Part shown: positions 19,028 through 32,262 of the stretch, piece after piece
Position numbering within the stretch: position 1 is the stretch's first letter
Layout: each line of letters starts with the position of its first letter
NCBI RefSeq assembly: GCF_002013465.1
Contig: NZ_MAFC01000002.1
Span: 310,001-374,000, forward strand
Direction: 5' to 3'
From: Mycobacterium sp. D16R12
GTDB lineage: Bacteria; Actinomycetota; Actinomycetes; Mycobacteriales; Mycobacteriaceae
DNA length: 64,000 nt
Position numbers and translations under genes: made by a program
Notes under the pieces: model-generated
What the model was told of the DNA's origin: nothing
Seen by the model: only the letters and a program-made list of their open reading frames with translations
Database searches by the model: none

Positions 19028-20449
19028 TCAGATGAGGTATTGACACAGGTCGCGGCGCAGGAATGCACCGTCACCCTTGCTGCCCAGATACTCGTCGCCG
19101 TCGACGATCACCTTCCCGCGGGAGAGCACGGTGTCGACGTGTCCGTCGATCTCGTAGCCCTCCCATGCCGAGTGGTCCATGTTCATGTGGTGGGTCTTTC
19201 CCAACCCGATCGAGGTGTGCCCATGGGGGTCGTAGACGACGATGTCCGCATCGGCACCCGGTGCGATCACCCCCTTGCGCCCGTAGAGCCCGAACATCCG
19301 GGCCGGGGTTGTCGAGGTGATCTCCACCCACCGCTCCACGGTGATCCGGCCGTCCACGACTCCTTGGTACAGCAGATCCATCCGGTGCTCGATCGAGCCG
19401 ATCCCGTTGGGGATCTTCGAGAAATCCCCGAAGCCCATGTCCTTCTGCCCCTTCATGCAGAAGGGGCAATGGTCGGTCGACACCATCTGTATATCGTTGG
19501 TGCGCAGCGCGCGCCACATCTCATCCTGGTGGTGTTCATGCTTGGACCGCAGCGGTGTCGAGCAGACCCACTTGGCTCCCTCGAAGCCTGGCGCACCCAG
19601 ATTGTCCTCGAGGGACAGGTACAAGTACTGCGGGCAGGTCTCCCCGTATACGTTCTGGCCCGCGTCACGCGCGGCGGCCAACTGGGCGACGGCCTGTTTC
19701 GCCGAGACGTGCACGACGTACAGCGGCGCCCCCGTCAGGTTGGACAGCATGATGGCGCGGTGCGTTGCCTCCTCCTCGAGCTGCCAAGCCCGCGCGACCC
19801 CGTGGTAGTACGGATCCGTCTTGCCCGCCGCGAGTAGCTGAGCCACTAAAACATCTATGGCAGGACCATTTTCGGCATGCATCATGGTCATCAGCCCCGT
19901 GTCGGCACCCACCTGCATGGCGCGCAATATCTGCGCGTCGTTGCTGTAGAAGACGCCCGGGTACGCCATGAACATTTTGTAACTCGTGATGCCCTCATCG
20001 GCCAGGCTGCGCAGCGCCGTCAGCGAGGCATCGTTGACGTCACCCACAATCTGGTGAAAGGAGTAGTCCACCGCGCACCGGCCCGCCGCCATCTCGTGCC
20101 AGGTCTGAAGCGAATCTTGCAGCTGCTCACCGTATTTCTGTACGGCGAAGTCGATGATGGTGGTGGTTCCGCCCCAGGCCGCGGCCCGCGTCCCGGTCTC
20201 GAAGTCATCCGATGCCGTGGTGCCACCGAAGGGCATCGACATATGGGTGTGTGCGTCGATCCCACCCGGGATGACGTACTTGCCGGCCGCCTCGATCACG
20301 GTGTCGACCGCACGAGCCAGATCCACCCCCAGCAGCGTGCTGCCGGGTTGCAGGACGCCCACGATCTTTTCGCCGTCGATCAGGACATCCGCGTCGCCGC
20401 GGCCGGTCGCCGCCACCACGGTGCCGCCTCGGATCAAAGTCGTTGTCAT
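19028..20449 (-). CDS. hydA: Dihydropyrimidinase (D-hydantoinase family)
   Basis: 473 residues. ATG 20449 follows GGAGGTTGTCG. Amidohydrolase barrel with a binuclear metal site: HTHM (residues ~58-60), carbamylated Lys in TSYKMFMAYPG, His in HAENG and HVSAKQAV, Asp in STDHCPF. The substrate loop MKGQKDMGFGDFSKIPNGIGSIEHRM is characteristic. It opens dihydrouracil, dihydrothymine or hydantoins to N-carbamoyl amino acids, which the nitrilase-family enzyme upstream can hydrolyse further. Ten bases separate the two genes. Confidence 0.93.
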   Translation of the reverse strand: MTTTLIRGGTVVAATGRGDADVLIDGEKIVGVLQPGSTLLGVDLARAVDTVIEAAGKYVIPGGIDAHTHMSMPFGGTTASDDFETGTRAAAWGGTTTIIDFAVQKYGEQLQDSLQTWHEMAAGRCAVDYSFHQIVGDVNDASLTALRSLADEGITSYKMFMAYPGVFYSNDAQILRAMQVGADTGLMTMMHAENGPAIDVLVAQLLAAGKTDPYYHGVARAWQLEEEATHRAIMLSNLTGAPLYVVHVSAKQAVAQLAAARDAGQNVYGETCPQYLYLSLEDNLGAPGFEGAKWVCSTPLRSKHEHHQDEMWRALRTNDIQMVSTDHCPFCMKGQKDMGFGDFSKIPNGIGSIEHRMDLLYQGVVDGRITVERWVEITSTTPARMFGLYGRKGVIAPGADADIVVYDPHGHTSIGLGKTHHMNMDHSAWEGYEIDGHVDTVLSRGKVIVDGDEYLGSKGDGAFLRRDLCQYLI

Positions 20450-20459
20450 CGACAACCTC

Positions 20460-21341
20460 CTAGGGAGCGACGATCGGGCCGTAGGTCTCGGGCCTGCGAT
20501 CCCGATAGAACTGCCAGTCGCCCCGCACCTCACGGACCACCGACAGATCCAGATCCCGTATCACGATCTCTTCGGAACTCTCGGAGGCGATCTCGCCGAC
20601 GTAGTTGCCGCGCGGATCGACGAAGTAGGAACTGCCGTAGAACGTGACGGCCTGATCCCCGAATTCGCCGTTCTCGGTTCCTATTCGGTTGTTGGCACCG
20701 ACGAAGTACTGGTTCGCCGCCGCCGCCGCAGGCTGCTCCAGCTCCCAAAGCCTGTTGGACAGACCGGGTTTGGTGGCCGACGGGTTGAAAACCAGCTCTG
20801 CTCCCGCGAGCCCGTAGTTGCGCCATCCTTCCGGGAAATGCCGGTCGTAACAGATATAGACGCCGATCTTCCCGACCGCGGTATCGAACACCGGATACCC
20901 GAGGTTCCCTGGCCGAAAGTAGAACTTCTCCCAAAATCGGTCGAGGTGCGGAATGTGATGCTTGCGGTATTTACCAAGGTAGGCGCCGTCGGCGTCCACC
21001 ACCGCCGCGGTGTTGTAGAGGACACCCGGCCGCTCCTCCTCATATACCGGTAGCACCATGACCATGCGGTGTTTTCTGGCGAGCGCCGCGAACCGCTCGG
21101 TAACCGGTCCGGGCACCGACTCGGCGTATTCGTAGTACTTCTTGTCCTGCACAATGCCGAAGTAGGGACCGTAGAAGAGCTCCTGGAAGCAGATCACCTG
21201 GGCACCCCGGGACGCCGCCTCGGCGACAAAGCGCTCATGCTTGGCGAGCATGGATTCCTTGTCGCCAGTCCAAGTCGCTTGCGTCAGTGCGGCTCTGATC
21301 ACCGATGAGCCGCTCGCGCGAAGAGCATCAGACACCGTCAT
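20460..21341 (-). CDS. Nitrilase-superfamily N-carbamoyl amino acid amidohydrolase (beta-ureidopropionase-like)
   Basis: 293 residues. Glu-Lys-Cys triad: Glu in CFQELF, Lys in KYRKHHIPH, Cys in YICYDRHFPEGWR. Motifs FWEKFYFRPGN and NPSATKPGLSNRLWELEQPAAAAANQYF (recognised in parts) fit beta-ureidopropionase. It would release beta-alanine or another amino acid, CO2 and ammonia from the dihydropyrimidinase product. ATG 21341 has a perfect leaderless -10 (TAGAGT, six bases upstream), fixing the start. The first 13 codons therefore include a copy of the dispersed repeat, translated as DALRASGSS. First gene of the four-gene operon. Confidence 0.9.
   Translation of the reverse strand: MTVSDALRASGSSVIRAALTQATWTGDKESMLAKHERFVAEAASRGAQVICFQELFYGPYFGIVQDKKYYEYAESVPGPVTERFAALARKHRMVMVLPVYEEERPGVLYNTAAVVDADGAYLGKYRKHHIPHLDRFWEKFYFRPGNLGYPVFDTAVGKIGVYICYDRHFPEGWRNYGLAGAELVFNPSATKPGLSNRLWELEQPAAAAANQYFVGANNRIGTENGEFGDQAVTFYGSSYFVDPRGNYVGEIASESSEEIVIRDLDLSVVREVRGDWQFYRDRRPETYGPIVAP
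21304..21326 (+). repeat. Dispersed ~23-bp repeat copy inside the nitrilase N-terminus
   Basis: The + strand reads GATGAGCCGCTCGCGCGAAG followed by AGC, one mismatch (T to C) from the consensus GATGAGCCGCTTGCGCGAAG. The gene reads it in the opposite orientation, giving the peptide ALRASGSS at residues 6-13, before the conserved catalytic domain begins. Confidence 0.8.
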
Positions 21342-21347
21342 TGGCAG

Positions 21348-21353
21348 ACTCTA
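21348..21353 (-). promoter_or_regulatory. -10 hexamer (TAGAGT) of the leaderless ureide-catabolism operon
   Basis: TAGAGT-CTGCCA-ATG: the hexamer ends exactly six bases before the nitrilase ATG and no ribosome site is visible. The 171-base gap to the divergent membrane-protein gene would also hold any regulator site; none was obvious. Confidence 0.65.
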
Positions 21354-21512
21354 TGCGCACCTAGCCCGGCGCGCGCGTCAATCCGCACAACACCGGCGCA
21401 GACCCCCAGCGGTTGGCCACTTCTCCCGGGGCCCGATGCGCGCGTGGTAGAACACGTTACAGTTCTGCGTTTCACATCCGGGCGACGCCGCCCGCTCACC
21501 GAGGGAATCTCC

Positions 21513-22331
21513 ATGCACTGGTACACCGGCGACACCGTTTACGACACCGTGCTGACGGCGGCCTTCGGCTTCGCGGCATTCGTGATCATCGGAGGCTTCT
21601 TCGCCCAGAGTTCCTATGGGCGCTTCTCGACAACAAAACTCGGGCTCAACCTGAACCCGAAACTCGGTTGGTGGCTGATGGAGATTCCGGCGACCGCGGT
21701 GTTTCTCATCTGCTACCTGACCGGACCGGCCCGCTTCGAGCCGACGTCACTGGTTCTTGCCGGGATATGGATGCTGCACTACGCCAACCGCGGTTGGTAC
21801 TTCCCTCTTGCCATCCGCCAGGTGCCTGGCAAGCGCAGCACGTTCAACGTCTCGGTTGTCGTCATGGGCATGCTCGTGACGTCGATGCATGGGTACCTCA
21901 ACGGAACACTCTTCAGCCACGACTTCTTCGGTCAATACGACAGCGCCTGGCTGGGGGACCCGCGATTCCTGGTGGGCCTGGCGGTCTACCTGTGCGGATT
22001 CGCGCTGCTGCTCAGCTCCGAGTCGATCGTGCGGAACCTGCGTGACAAGAACCTCGGCGGCGGGGCATCTGGTCTTCGCGCAAGCGGCTCAGCCGAGTAC
22101 CGCATCCCGTTCGGCGGCGGGTTCCGGTTAGTCACCAGCCCCGCGTATCTGGGCGAGCTGATCGCCTGGTCCGGGTTCGCCCTACTCACCTGGGCGTTGC
22201 CCGGCGTCGTCATCCTGCTGATCACCGCCGGCAATCTGATCCCCCGCGCACTGGCCACCCACCGCTGGTATCAGGAGAAGTTCACCGACTACCCAAACGA
22301 CCGGAAAGCCCTGATTCCCTACCTGCTCTGA
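21513..22331 (+). CDS. Steroid 5-alpha-reductase-like (DUF1295) membrane oxidoreductase
   Basis: 272 residues, about six or seven membrane segments; ATG 21513 follows GAGGG. Family marks: GRFS near residue 30, GWWLMEIPA, LHYANRGWYFPL, and the C-terminal NADPH/active region YLGELIAWSGFALLTW ... HRWYQEKFTDYPNDRKALIPYLL. This is the catalytic domain of 3-oxo-5-alpha-steroid 4-dehydrogenases, which reduce a C=C bond with NADPH. Between NLRDKN and EYRIPFGGGF, where relatives I know have a short loop (NLRKPGETGYKIPRGG), there is a run of about 12 extra residues, GGGASGLRASGSA, encoded by a copy of the dispersed repeat. The bacterial substrate is not known. Confidence 0.85.
   Translation: MHWYTGDTVYDTVLTAAFGFAAFVIIGGFFAQSSYGRFSTTKLGLNLNPKLGWWLMEIPATAVFLICYLTGPARFEPTSLVLAGIWMLHYANRGWYFPLAIRQVPGKRSTFNVSVVVMGMLVTSMHGYLNGTLFSHDFFGQYDSAWLGDPRFLVGLAVYLCGFALLLSSESIVRNLRDKNLGGGASGLRASGSAEYRIPFGGGFRLVTSPAYLGELIAWSGFALLTWALPGVVILLITAGNLIPRALATHRWYQEKFTDYPNDRKALIPYLL
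22070..22092 (+). repeat. Dispersed repeat copy inserted in frame in the DUF1295 gene
   Basis: GTCTTCGCGCAAGCGGCTCA (22072-22091) matches the repeat consensus on this strand. It encodes LRASGS within a loop of the membrane enzyme and is the only copy in the window that lies well inside a gene. Confidence 0.75.
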
Positions 22332-22346
22332 GCACCGGTACGACAA

Positions 22347-22386
22347 AAACGCCGAGTGCGAGCAGTTCAGCTCACACTCGGCGTTT
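22347..22386. terminator. Bidirectional intrinsic terminator hairpin
   Basis: AAACGCCGAGTG at 22347-22358 pairs perfectly with CACTCGGCGTTT at 22375-22386. The stem can extend by GAGC/GCTC around a six-base loop. A-rich sequence precedes it and T-rich sequence follows, so it can work in both directions between the convergent DUF1295 and metK genes. It is the clearest terminator in the window. Confidence 0.85.
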
Positions 22387-22399
22387 CTTATGGGGAAAG

Positions 22400-23602
<1,203 letters not shown>

Positions 23603-23678
23603 AGCGCAGCCCCTTTCAGATCGTTACGTGTCCTAAACATTATGGCCGACGACATCAGATCGGGGCCATGCCCGGTTG

Positions 23679-24947
23679 TCAGGTTCTCTGACAAAGCCCG
23701 GCGACGGCATCCACAATACGGCTTGCCATCAGAACTTTGGTGCCGTGTTCCAGGACAACTTCGGTGACCTCGCCGCCGCTTTGGACGGAAAGTAGCCAAC
23801 CATCGTTGCTATCCACTTCGAACGCTCGTCCATCACCAACAGCGTTGACTACCAACAGATCACAGCCCTTGCGCTTAAGCTTGGCGCGGGCGTGGTGGAG
23901 CACATCGCCGTTGGCGTCACCGGTTTCGGCGGCGAATCCGACGATGGCCCGCATCTTGGGCAGCTGCCCGTCGGTGCGTGCGCGGACCACACCGGCCAGC
24001 ACGTCAGCGTTGCGCAGCAATTCGATGGGCGCATCGACGGGATTCGCACCGTCGGCACCGTGGCTCTTTTTGATCTTGCTGGTCGCAACGTGGGCGGGAC
24101 GGAAATCGGCCACCGCGGCGGCCATGATCAACGCTTCGGCCACGGGAGCGTGTTTGGTCACCGCATCCTGCAGTTGCGCGGCGGAGCTGATGTGCACCAC
24201 CTCGACACCGGCCGGATCCGGCAGCCCGATGGTATGCGCCGCGATGAGTGTGACCTCGGCTCCGCGTTGGGCAGCGACCCGGGCTATCGCGTATCCCTGC
24301 TTACCCGAACTGCGGTTCCCGATGAAGCGCACGGGATCCAGGGGCTCGCGGGTGCCACCGGCGGTGACCAGGACGCGTACACCGGCCAGATCGTGCGGCA
24401 GCGCGTCGGCCCGCGCCAGCAGCAGTTGCGCCAGGGTGGTGATTTCTTCGGCCTCAGGAAGGCGGCCGGGACCGGTGTCGGCACCGGTGAGCCGTCCCGA
24501 TGCCGGCTCTAGGACCACCGCGCCACGCTCACGCAGTGTCGACACGTTGTGCTGGGTGGCGGCGTGCAGCCACATCTCGGTGTGCATCGCCGGGGCGAAG
24601 AGCACCGGACAACGCGCGGTCAGCAGGGTCGCGGTCAGCAGATCGTCGGCGCGACCCGTGGCCGCACGGGCCAGGAGATCCGCGGTGGCAGGCGCGACCA
24701 CGACGAGGTCGGCGTCCTGCCCGAGCCGCACATGGGGGACCTCCGGAACGTCATCGAACACCCCGGTTCGGGCCGGCTCCCCCGAGAGCGCCTCAAAGGT
24801 CGCAGCACCCACGAACTGTAGGGCCGACTCGGTGGGAATGACCCGGACGCTGTGTCCGGCCTCCGCGAGCTGGCGTACCACGGTGCAGGCCTTGTAGGCG
24901 GCAATTCCCCCGCCCACTCCGACGATGATCCGCTTACGGTCGGCCAT
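23679..24947 (-). CDS. coaBC: Bifunctional phosphopantothenoylcysteine synthetase/decarboxylase (CoaBC)
   Basis: 422 residues. The N-terminal CoaC flavoprotein domain (about 1-185) has GGGIAAYKACTVVR, PATADLLAR and the substrate loop PAMHTEMW. The C-terminal CoaB domain has VTAGGTREPLDPVRFIGNRSSGKQGYA, AAAVADFRP and the SKIKKS loop. It catalyses two steps of coenzyme A synthesis (addition of Cys, then decarboxylation to 4'-phosphopantetheine). It sits 17 bases after rpoZ, as in other actinobacteria (gmk-rpoZ-coaBC-metK). Confidence 0.96.
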   Translation of the reverse strand: MADRKRIIVGVGGGIAAYKACTVVRQLAEAGHSVRVIPTESALQFVGAATFEALSGEPARTGVFDDVPEVPHVRLGQDADLVVVAPATADLLARAATGRADDLLTATLLTARCPVLFAPAMHTEMWLHAATQHNVSTLRERGAVVLEPASGRLTGADTGPGRLPEAEEITTLAQLLLARADALPHDLAGVRVLVTAGGTREPLDPVRFIGNRSSGKQGYAIARVAAQRGAEVTLIAAHTIGLPDPAGVEVVHISSAAQLQDAVTKHAPVAEALIMAAAVADFRPAHVATSKIKKSHGADGANPVDAPIELLRNADVLAGVVRARTDGQLPKMRAIVGFAAETGDANGDVLHHARAKLKRKGCDLLVVNAVGDGRAFEVDSNDGWLLSVQSGGEVTEVVLEHGTKVLMASRIVDAVAGLCQRT

Positions 24948-24964
24948 GACCGGCGTCCTGGCTT

Positions 24965-25273
24965 CTACTCGCCTTCGGTGTGCTCAAGCAGGTCGCCGTG
25001 GATCTCGCGCAGCGCGATCGACAGCGGCTTCTCCTGCAGACCCGGCTCGACCAGCGGCCCCACGTACTCGAGGATGCCGTCGCCCAGCTGGTTGTAGTAG
25101 TCGTTGATCTGGCGGGCACGCTTGGCTGCGTAGATCACGAGCGCGTACTTGCTCGAGGCCCGCGCCAGCAGCTCGTCGATCGGCGGGTTGGTGATACCCA
25201 GCGGCGTGTCGAGAGCGGCGTCGTAGCTTTCGGTGCCCGGTTCGACGATGACGTCGGTCTGGGAGGTGCTCAC
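24965..25273 (-). CDS. rpoZ: RNA polymerase omega subunit
   Basis: 102 residues, GTG 25273 with GGAG eight bases upstream. The conserved omega core reads [40 protein letters not shown], recognisable in parts, followed by an acidic [15 protein letters not shown] tail. Omega stabilises beta-prime in RNA polymerase. It lies between gmk and coaBC in the usual actinobacterial order, with a 78-base gap to gmk. Confidence 0.95.
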   Translation of the reverse strand: MSTSQTDVIVEPGTESYDAALDTPLGITNPPIDELLARASSKYALVIYAAKRARQINDYYNQLGDGILEYVGPLVEPGLQEKPLSIALREIHGDLLEHTEGE

Positions 25274-25351
25274 TAAGAAATCTCCTGGATAGGTAGATGG
25301 CGCTGAGTATGGCTGGCGCGGTGTTCGCAGTGTCTGTTGATGCGCTGCCGG

Positions 25352-25921
25352 TTAACGTCCGACCAATAACGATACCAACTGTGCGCAGGCATTTTCCAAC
25401 TGGTCATTGACGACGACGACATCAAAGTCACTTTGAGCCGCCATTTCGACCTCGGCAGTTTCCAATCGCCGGGCGATCACGGCCTCCGATTCGGTGCCTC
25501 GGCCGGTAAGCCGCTGCACCAGCGCGTCCCAGCTCGGCGGGGACAGGAAGACCGCCAGAGCCTGCGGAAGTGCCGCCTTGATGGCACGGGCGCCGGCCAG
25601 GTCCACCTCGATGAGGGTCGGACGACCGGCTTCCATCGCCTCGCGGACGGGCGCGGCAGGGGTTCCCGAACGCTGCAATCCACCGTGGATATCGGCCCAT
25701 TCCAGCAGCGCACCGGTGTCGATCAGCCGTTGGAACTCCTCGGCGGTGACGAAGTGGTAGTCCACGCCATCCACCTCACCGGGCCTCGGGGCCCTGGTCG
25801 TGGCGGAGACGCTGAAGAAAAGGCCATCCACGTCCTCGCGTAGGCGACGCACCACGGTGGACTTACCGACGGCTGAGGGGCCGGATAGGACTACTACCCG
25901 GCCCCTCATCGAAGCTGTCAT
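25352..25921 (-). CDS. gmk: Guanylate kinase
   Basis: 189 residues from ATG 25921; ATG 25909 is an alternative, and neither has a strong ribosome site. P-loop [16 protein letters not shown]-binding [20 protein letters not shown] and [18 protein letters not shown]. It phosphorylates GMP to GDP. Its start is ten bases beyond the mihF stop, consistent with co-transcription mihF-gmk-rpoZ-coaBC. Confidence 0.95.
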   Translation of the reverse strand: MTASMRGRVVVLSGPSAVGKSTVVRRLREDVDGLFFSVSATTRAPRPGEVDGVDYHFVTAEEFQRLIDTGALLEWADIHGGLQRSGTPAAPVREAMEAGRPTLIEVDLAGARAIKAALPQALAVFLSPPSWDALVQRLTGRGTESEAVIARRLETAEVEMAAQSDFDVVVVNDQLENACAQLVSLLVGR

Positions 25922-25931
25922 CTGGAGAAGA

Positions 25932-26249
25932 TCAGGAGAAGTCGAACCGCTCCAGCAGCGCCTTGCGCTGACGGTCACCGAGACCACGCAAACGGCGTGT
26001 CGGGGCGATCTCCAGCTCGGTCATGATCTCCTGCGCCTTAACCTTGCCGACCTTGGGCAGGGCTTCCAGCAGTGCGGAAACCTTCATCTTGCCCAGGACC
26101 TCATCGGTCTCGGCATCCTTGAGCACCTGCTTGAGATTGGTGCCGCCTTTCTTGAGCTTCTCCTTGAGCTCGGCCCGGGCGCGGCGGGCGGCAGCCGCCT
26201 TCGCCAACGCGGCGGCACGCTGCTCGTCAGTCAACTGTGGAAGGGCCAC
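25932..26249 (-). CDS. mihF: Mycobacterial integration host factor mIHF
   Basis: 105 residues, GTG 26249 after GGAGGAATC. A helical N-terminal stretch rich in Ala/Arg/Lys ([23 protein letters not shown]) is followed by the helix-hairpin-helix-like core [46 protein letters not shown]. mIHF is an abundant nucleoid protein that bends DNA and is needed by phage L5 integrase. First gene of the gmk-rpoZ-coaBC run. Confidence 0.95.
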   Translation of the reverse strand: MALPQLTDEQRAAALAKAAAARRARAELKEKLKKGGTNLKQVLKDAETDEVLGKMKVSALLEALPKVGKVKAQEIMTELEIAPTRRLRGLGDRQRKALLERFDFS

Positions 26250-26709
26250 GATTCCTCCGTCTCATACGAAAACTCGTCGGTTTTTCTGATCGGCTGGAAA
26301 ACAACCAGCCAGCGACAGCGACCGTACCCACGCCAACCGACATATGTGAACCCCACCCCCCTCTTCGCGGTGAAAATGGCCTGCTAGAGGGGCCGCGGGC
26401 GATCCTGCCGAGCAACCATCGCGCTCACCCGTTCTCACCCGGCATTTCTGCAGGTCGCGATTGAATAGCATTGTTGTGCAATGCGTTTCACTCAGAGTTG
26501 ACAACACCGCCGATTCTTGTACCTGAACCGGAGACAAGCAAACCGCGATTGCCATGAGGGCAAACTGAAAATCTTGTGTGAATCTCGTGTTGCGCGTGTC
26601 GCGACCCATCAACGTCCAGTTGATAGAGGCGCAGGTCGGGGCGCCAACGACCAGGCACCCCGTGAAGTTGCTTAGCAAGGCACAGCAGTTGCTGGGTAGG
26701 GTGCGCCCT
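26250..26709. other. 460-bp intergenic region with several inverted repeats between mihF and an acyltransferase gene
   Basis: This divergent region carries four symmetric elements. They are GGCTGG/CCAGCC with a 7-base loop (26292-26310, in the mihF leader), CCCCTCT/AGAGGGG (26358-26364 and 26386-26392), GCATTG-TTGTG-CAATGC (26468-26484) and ATCAAC-GTCCA-GTTGAT (26608-26624). A TTGACA at 26498-26503 could be a -35 for the rightward gene, but no good -10 follows at the right distance. No coding region is supported. mihF probably has a long leader here. Confidence 0.5.
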
Positions 26710-28029
26710 ATGGGTGACTTCATGCACCCATCACGTGAGCGTGATCGGGTATTGGATGCCGTGAGGCTCGTGTCACTGGCCACCGTCGTGGCCTACCACG
26801 TCCTCGCGGGTAGCCCCACCCTCGTCAAGGGCAAACCGGCTATGTCAGCGAATTACCACGTGCACTGGCTATTTTGGCTGATCCCGCTGATGCCCCTGTT
26901 TTTCTTCGCGGGCGCCGCAGCAAATCTTCACTCCTGGGAGTCCGGTAAGTCATGGGGTGAATTTCTGATGAGCCGCACGACGCGACTCTTCCGACCGGTG
27001 TTCTATTTCCTCGCATTCGTCGCGCTGGTGACCACCTTGCTGCGCGTCACCATGGGCAACTCCAGACAACTCCTGTATCTCGAGATGCGTCATATCGAGC
27101 TGCTCTGGTACGTCGGGGCCTACCTGCTGACGCTGGCATTCATGCCCTGGCTGGCCCGCATCCGCACGGGGCGCCGACTCGCCTGGTTCATCGCGACAAT
27201 GTGCCTGCTCACAGCCCTGATCGATACCGTCAGCGTCGTCACCGACACCTGGGTGATGACGGGCTGGATCAACATGATCTTCGTGTGGCTCGTCCCCGCC
27301 GCGCTGGGCATCGCGTATCAGCGCGGGCTCATCCCCCGCCTGCCGGCGTTGGCAGCCGCGGCCGTCGCACTAGGCGCCACCGTGGCACTGGCCATCCTCG
27401 GGCCCTATCCCACGGGGCTCATCGCCAACATGCCGCCGACCTTGCTCCTCGCGACGAGCGCAATCGTGGAATGCCTGGTAGTCATCGCGCTCGCACCGGC
27501 CATCAATCACTTGCTCCAGGGGGCACGCACCTGGAGATTCCTCGAGCTGTGCAACAGCGGCAGCATGACGATCTACCTGTGGCACTGGGTGGTCACGTTC
27601 CTGTTGTCCTACGGGGTCTACCTGGCCCTCCATATCGGGTTGGTGAGCCCGCGCGATGCCTGGTACTGGCCGGGAAACGTGCTGCGACTGGCGATCGTGT
27701 GCGCCATCGTGGCCGTCTTCTTCGTCCCCCTCAGGGCCACGGAACGCCGCGCGCTGCCGTGGTGGGACCGCCCCATCCCGTCGATGGGCAAGGGGCGCGA
27801 TATCGCGGTCGGCGTCCTGGTGCTGATCGGCGCGATACTGACGCTCGTCTATACCCGGATCTACGTCATCAATCCCGGCTGGGGCGGGTTCACACCCATC
27901 GGACGGTGGGTGGTGGTGGCCTCACTGATACCACTGGCCGCCGCGCGCGTTCTCTGCCGAAAGCCGTTGCCCGGCAGAGTGAATAGCTCAGATGATGAGC
28001 TTCCGCTTGTTCAGTCGACAAGCAGATAG
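26710..28029 (+). CDS. Membrane acyltransferase (acyltransferase 3 family)
   Basis: 439 residues from ATG 26710, which follows GGGTAGGG; ATG 26722 is a second option. About ten membrane segments. The N-terminal [24 protein letters not shown] is the family signature with the conserved His. Others are [25 protein letters not shown] and [11 protein letters not shown] near the C-terminal third. Such enzymes transfer acyl groups from the cytosol onto sugars, glycopeptides or lipids of the envelope. The acceptor is unknown. The last codons (SSDDELPLV) overlap the convergent pyrF end by 19 bases. Confidence 0.8.
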   Translation: MGDFMHPSRERDRVLDAVRLVSLATVVAYHVLAGSPTLVKGKPAMSANYHVHWLFWLIPLMPLFFFAGAAANLHSWESGKSWGEFLMSRTTRLFRPVFYFLAFVALVTTLLRVTMGNSRQLLYLEMRHIELLWYVGAYLLTLAFMPWLARIRTGRRLAWFIATMCLLTALIDTVSVVTDTWVMTGWINMIFVWLVPAALGIAYQRGLIPRLPALAAAAVALGATVALAILGPYPTGLIANMPPTLLLATSAIVECLVVIALAPAINHLLQGARTWRFLELCNSGSMTIYLWHWVVTFLLSYGVYLALHIGLVSPRDAWYWPGNVLRLAIVCAIVAVFFVPLRATERRALPWWDRPIPSMGKGRDIAVGVLVLIGAILTLVYTRIYVINPGWGGFTPIGRWVVVASLIPLAAARVLCRKPLPGRVNSSDDELPLVQSTSR

Positions 28030-28829
28030 GCGACGCTGTCACGCAGCCTCGACACGGCCGCACGCAGCGCCGCGACGTCAGGTCCCTCGCGCAGCACTTC
28101 GCGCGAGACCGCGGGCAGCAGCAGCGATCCCGGAGCTCCACCCAATCCACGCAGATCCTCGGGCCTACCCCCCTGGGCACCGAGACCCGGAACAAGCACG
28201 GGGCCGCCGATCGACGACAGATCCGGCGGATCGGTGACGGTCACCCCGACCACCACACCGACGGATCCCGGACCGGCCTCCTGCGCGTTCAGCGCTGCCA
28301 CCTGGTCCACCATCGCCTGCGCGACGGTCACCTCTGCCGTGCGTGCCCGCTGCACCGGAGGGGCTTCCGGATTGGAGGTCGCAGCGAGGACGAAGACGCC
28401 ACGATCACGCTCACGCGCCAGGTCCAGCAGCGGAGACAACGACCCGAAGCCCAGATACGGCGAGGCGGTCACAGCGTCGGAGCTCAACGGCGAATCACCC
28501 AACCAGGCATGCGCATATGCCGCCATGGTCGAACCGATGTCGCCACGCTTGGCGTCGGCCAGCAGCAACACCCCCGCCTCACGCAAACCCGTGATGACTC
28601 GTTCGAGAACCGAATACCCTGCAGCACCATAGGTTTCGAAGAACGCGACCTGCGGTTTGACGATCGCCACGTCGGCGAATGCCTCCACGCAGATATCGCT
28701 GAACCTGGCCAGGCCCGACGCGTCGGCATCCAGCCCCCAGGCACGCAGCAGCTCCGGATGCGGGTCGATGCCCACACACAGCGGGCCACGGGATGCGGTG
28801 GCGGCCCTCAGCCGTGCGCCGAACGTCAC
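28011..28829 (-). CDS. pyrF: Orotidine 5'-phosphate decarboxylase
   Basis: 272 residues from GTG 28829; the family N-terminus aligns from [26 protein letters not shown] longer frame to a TTG at 28904 would add two copies of GGDEPLARR from the repeat array and is less likely. Type 2 OMP decarboxylase: [17 protein letters not shown], the catalytic [22 protein letters not shown] and VPGLGAQGG. It makes UMP in the last step of the pathway. The GTG overlaps the stop of a 33-codon frame encoded by the repeat array (GTGA), which itself starts inside the carB stop. Confidence 0.93.
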   Translation of the reverse strand: MTFGARLRAATASRGPLCVGIDPHPELLRAWGLDADASGLARFSDICVEAFADVAIVKPQVAFFETYGAAGYSVLERVITGLREAGVLLLADAKRGDIGSTMAAYAHAWLGDSPLSSDAVTASPYLGFGSLSPLLDLARERDRGVFVLAATSNPEAPPVQRARTAEVTVAQAMVDQVAALNAQEAGPGSVGVVVGVTVTDPPDLSSIGGPVLVPGLGAQGGRPEDLRGLGGAPGSLLLPAVSREVLREGPDVAALRAAVSRLRDSVAYLLVD

Positions 28830-28923
28830 CGGGACCAACGCTCTTCGCGCAAGCGGCTCATCTCCGCCCAACACTCTTCGCGCAAGCGGCTCATCTCCGC
28901 CCAACGCTCTTCGCGCAAGCAGC

Positions 28924-28927
<4 letters not shown>
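28826..28927 (-). CDS. 33-residue peptide frame encoded by the repeat array, bridging carB and pyrF
   Basis: The ATG at 28927 overlaps the carB TGA (ATGA), and the TGA at 28826-28828 overlaps the pyrF GTG (GTGA). The product would be three near-identical units, [22 protein letters not shown] and [11 protein letters not shown]. Ribosomes finishing carB could re-initiate here and then at pyrF, so the peptide may be a by-product of coupling and not a functional protein. Expression is inferred from the two overlaps only. Confidence 0.45.

Positions 28928-28928
<1 letters not shown>
28840..28928 (-). repeat. Three-copy 33-bp-period array of the dispersed repeat
   Basis: Copies of the 23-bp core lie at 28840-28862, 28873-28895 and 28906-28928, exactly 33 bases (11 codons) apart. 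The minus-strand core begins GATGAGCCGCTTGCGCGAAG and is followed by the linker GTTGGGCGGA. Only single-base differences separate the copies. In the direction of transcription each unit carries a TGA stop, an overlapping ATG and a purine-rich GAAGAG, so the array can end one frame and start another. Confidence 0.92.

Positions 28929-32261
<3,333 letters not shown>

Positions 32262-32262
<1 letters not shown>

Noticed and set aside
27990..28020. Further copy of the dispersed repeat at the end of the acyltransferase gene (GATGAGCTTCCGCTTG, protein SSDDELPLV)
   Set aside because: Similarity needs gaps and covers little more than GATGAGC and CCGCTTG; too weak to count as a copy.
28830..28904. TTG start at 28904 giving PyrF two extra GGDEPLARR units
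   Set aside because: Family alignment begins at GTG 28829, which is coupled to the bridge frame; a TTG start within the array lacks support.
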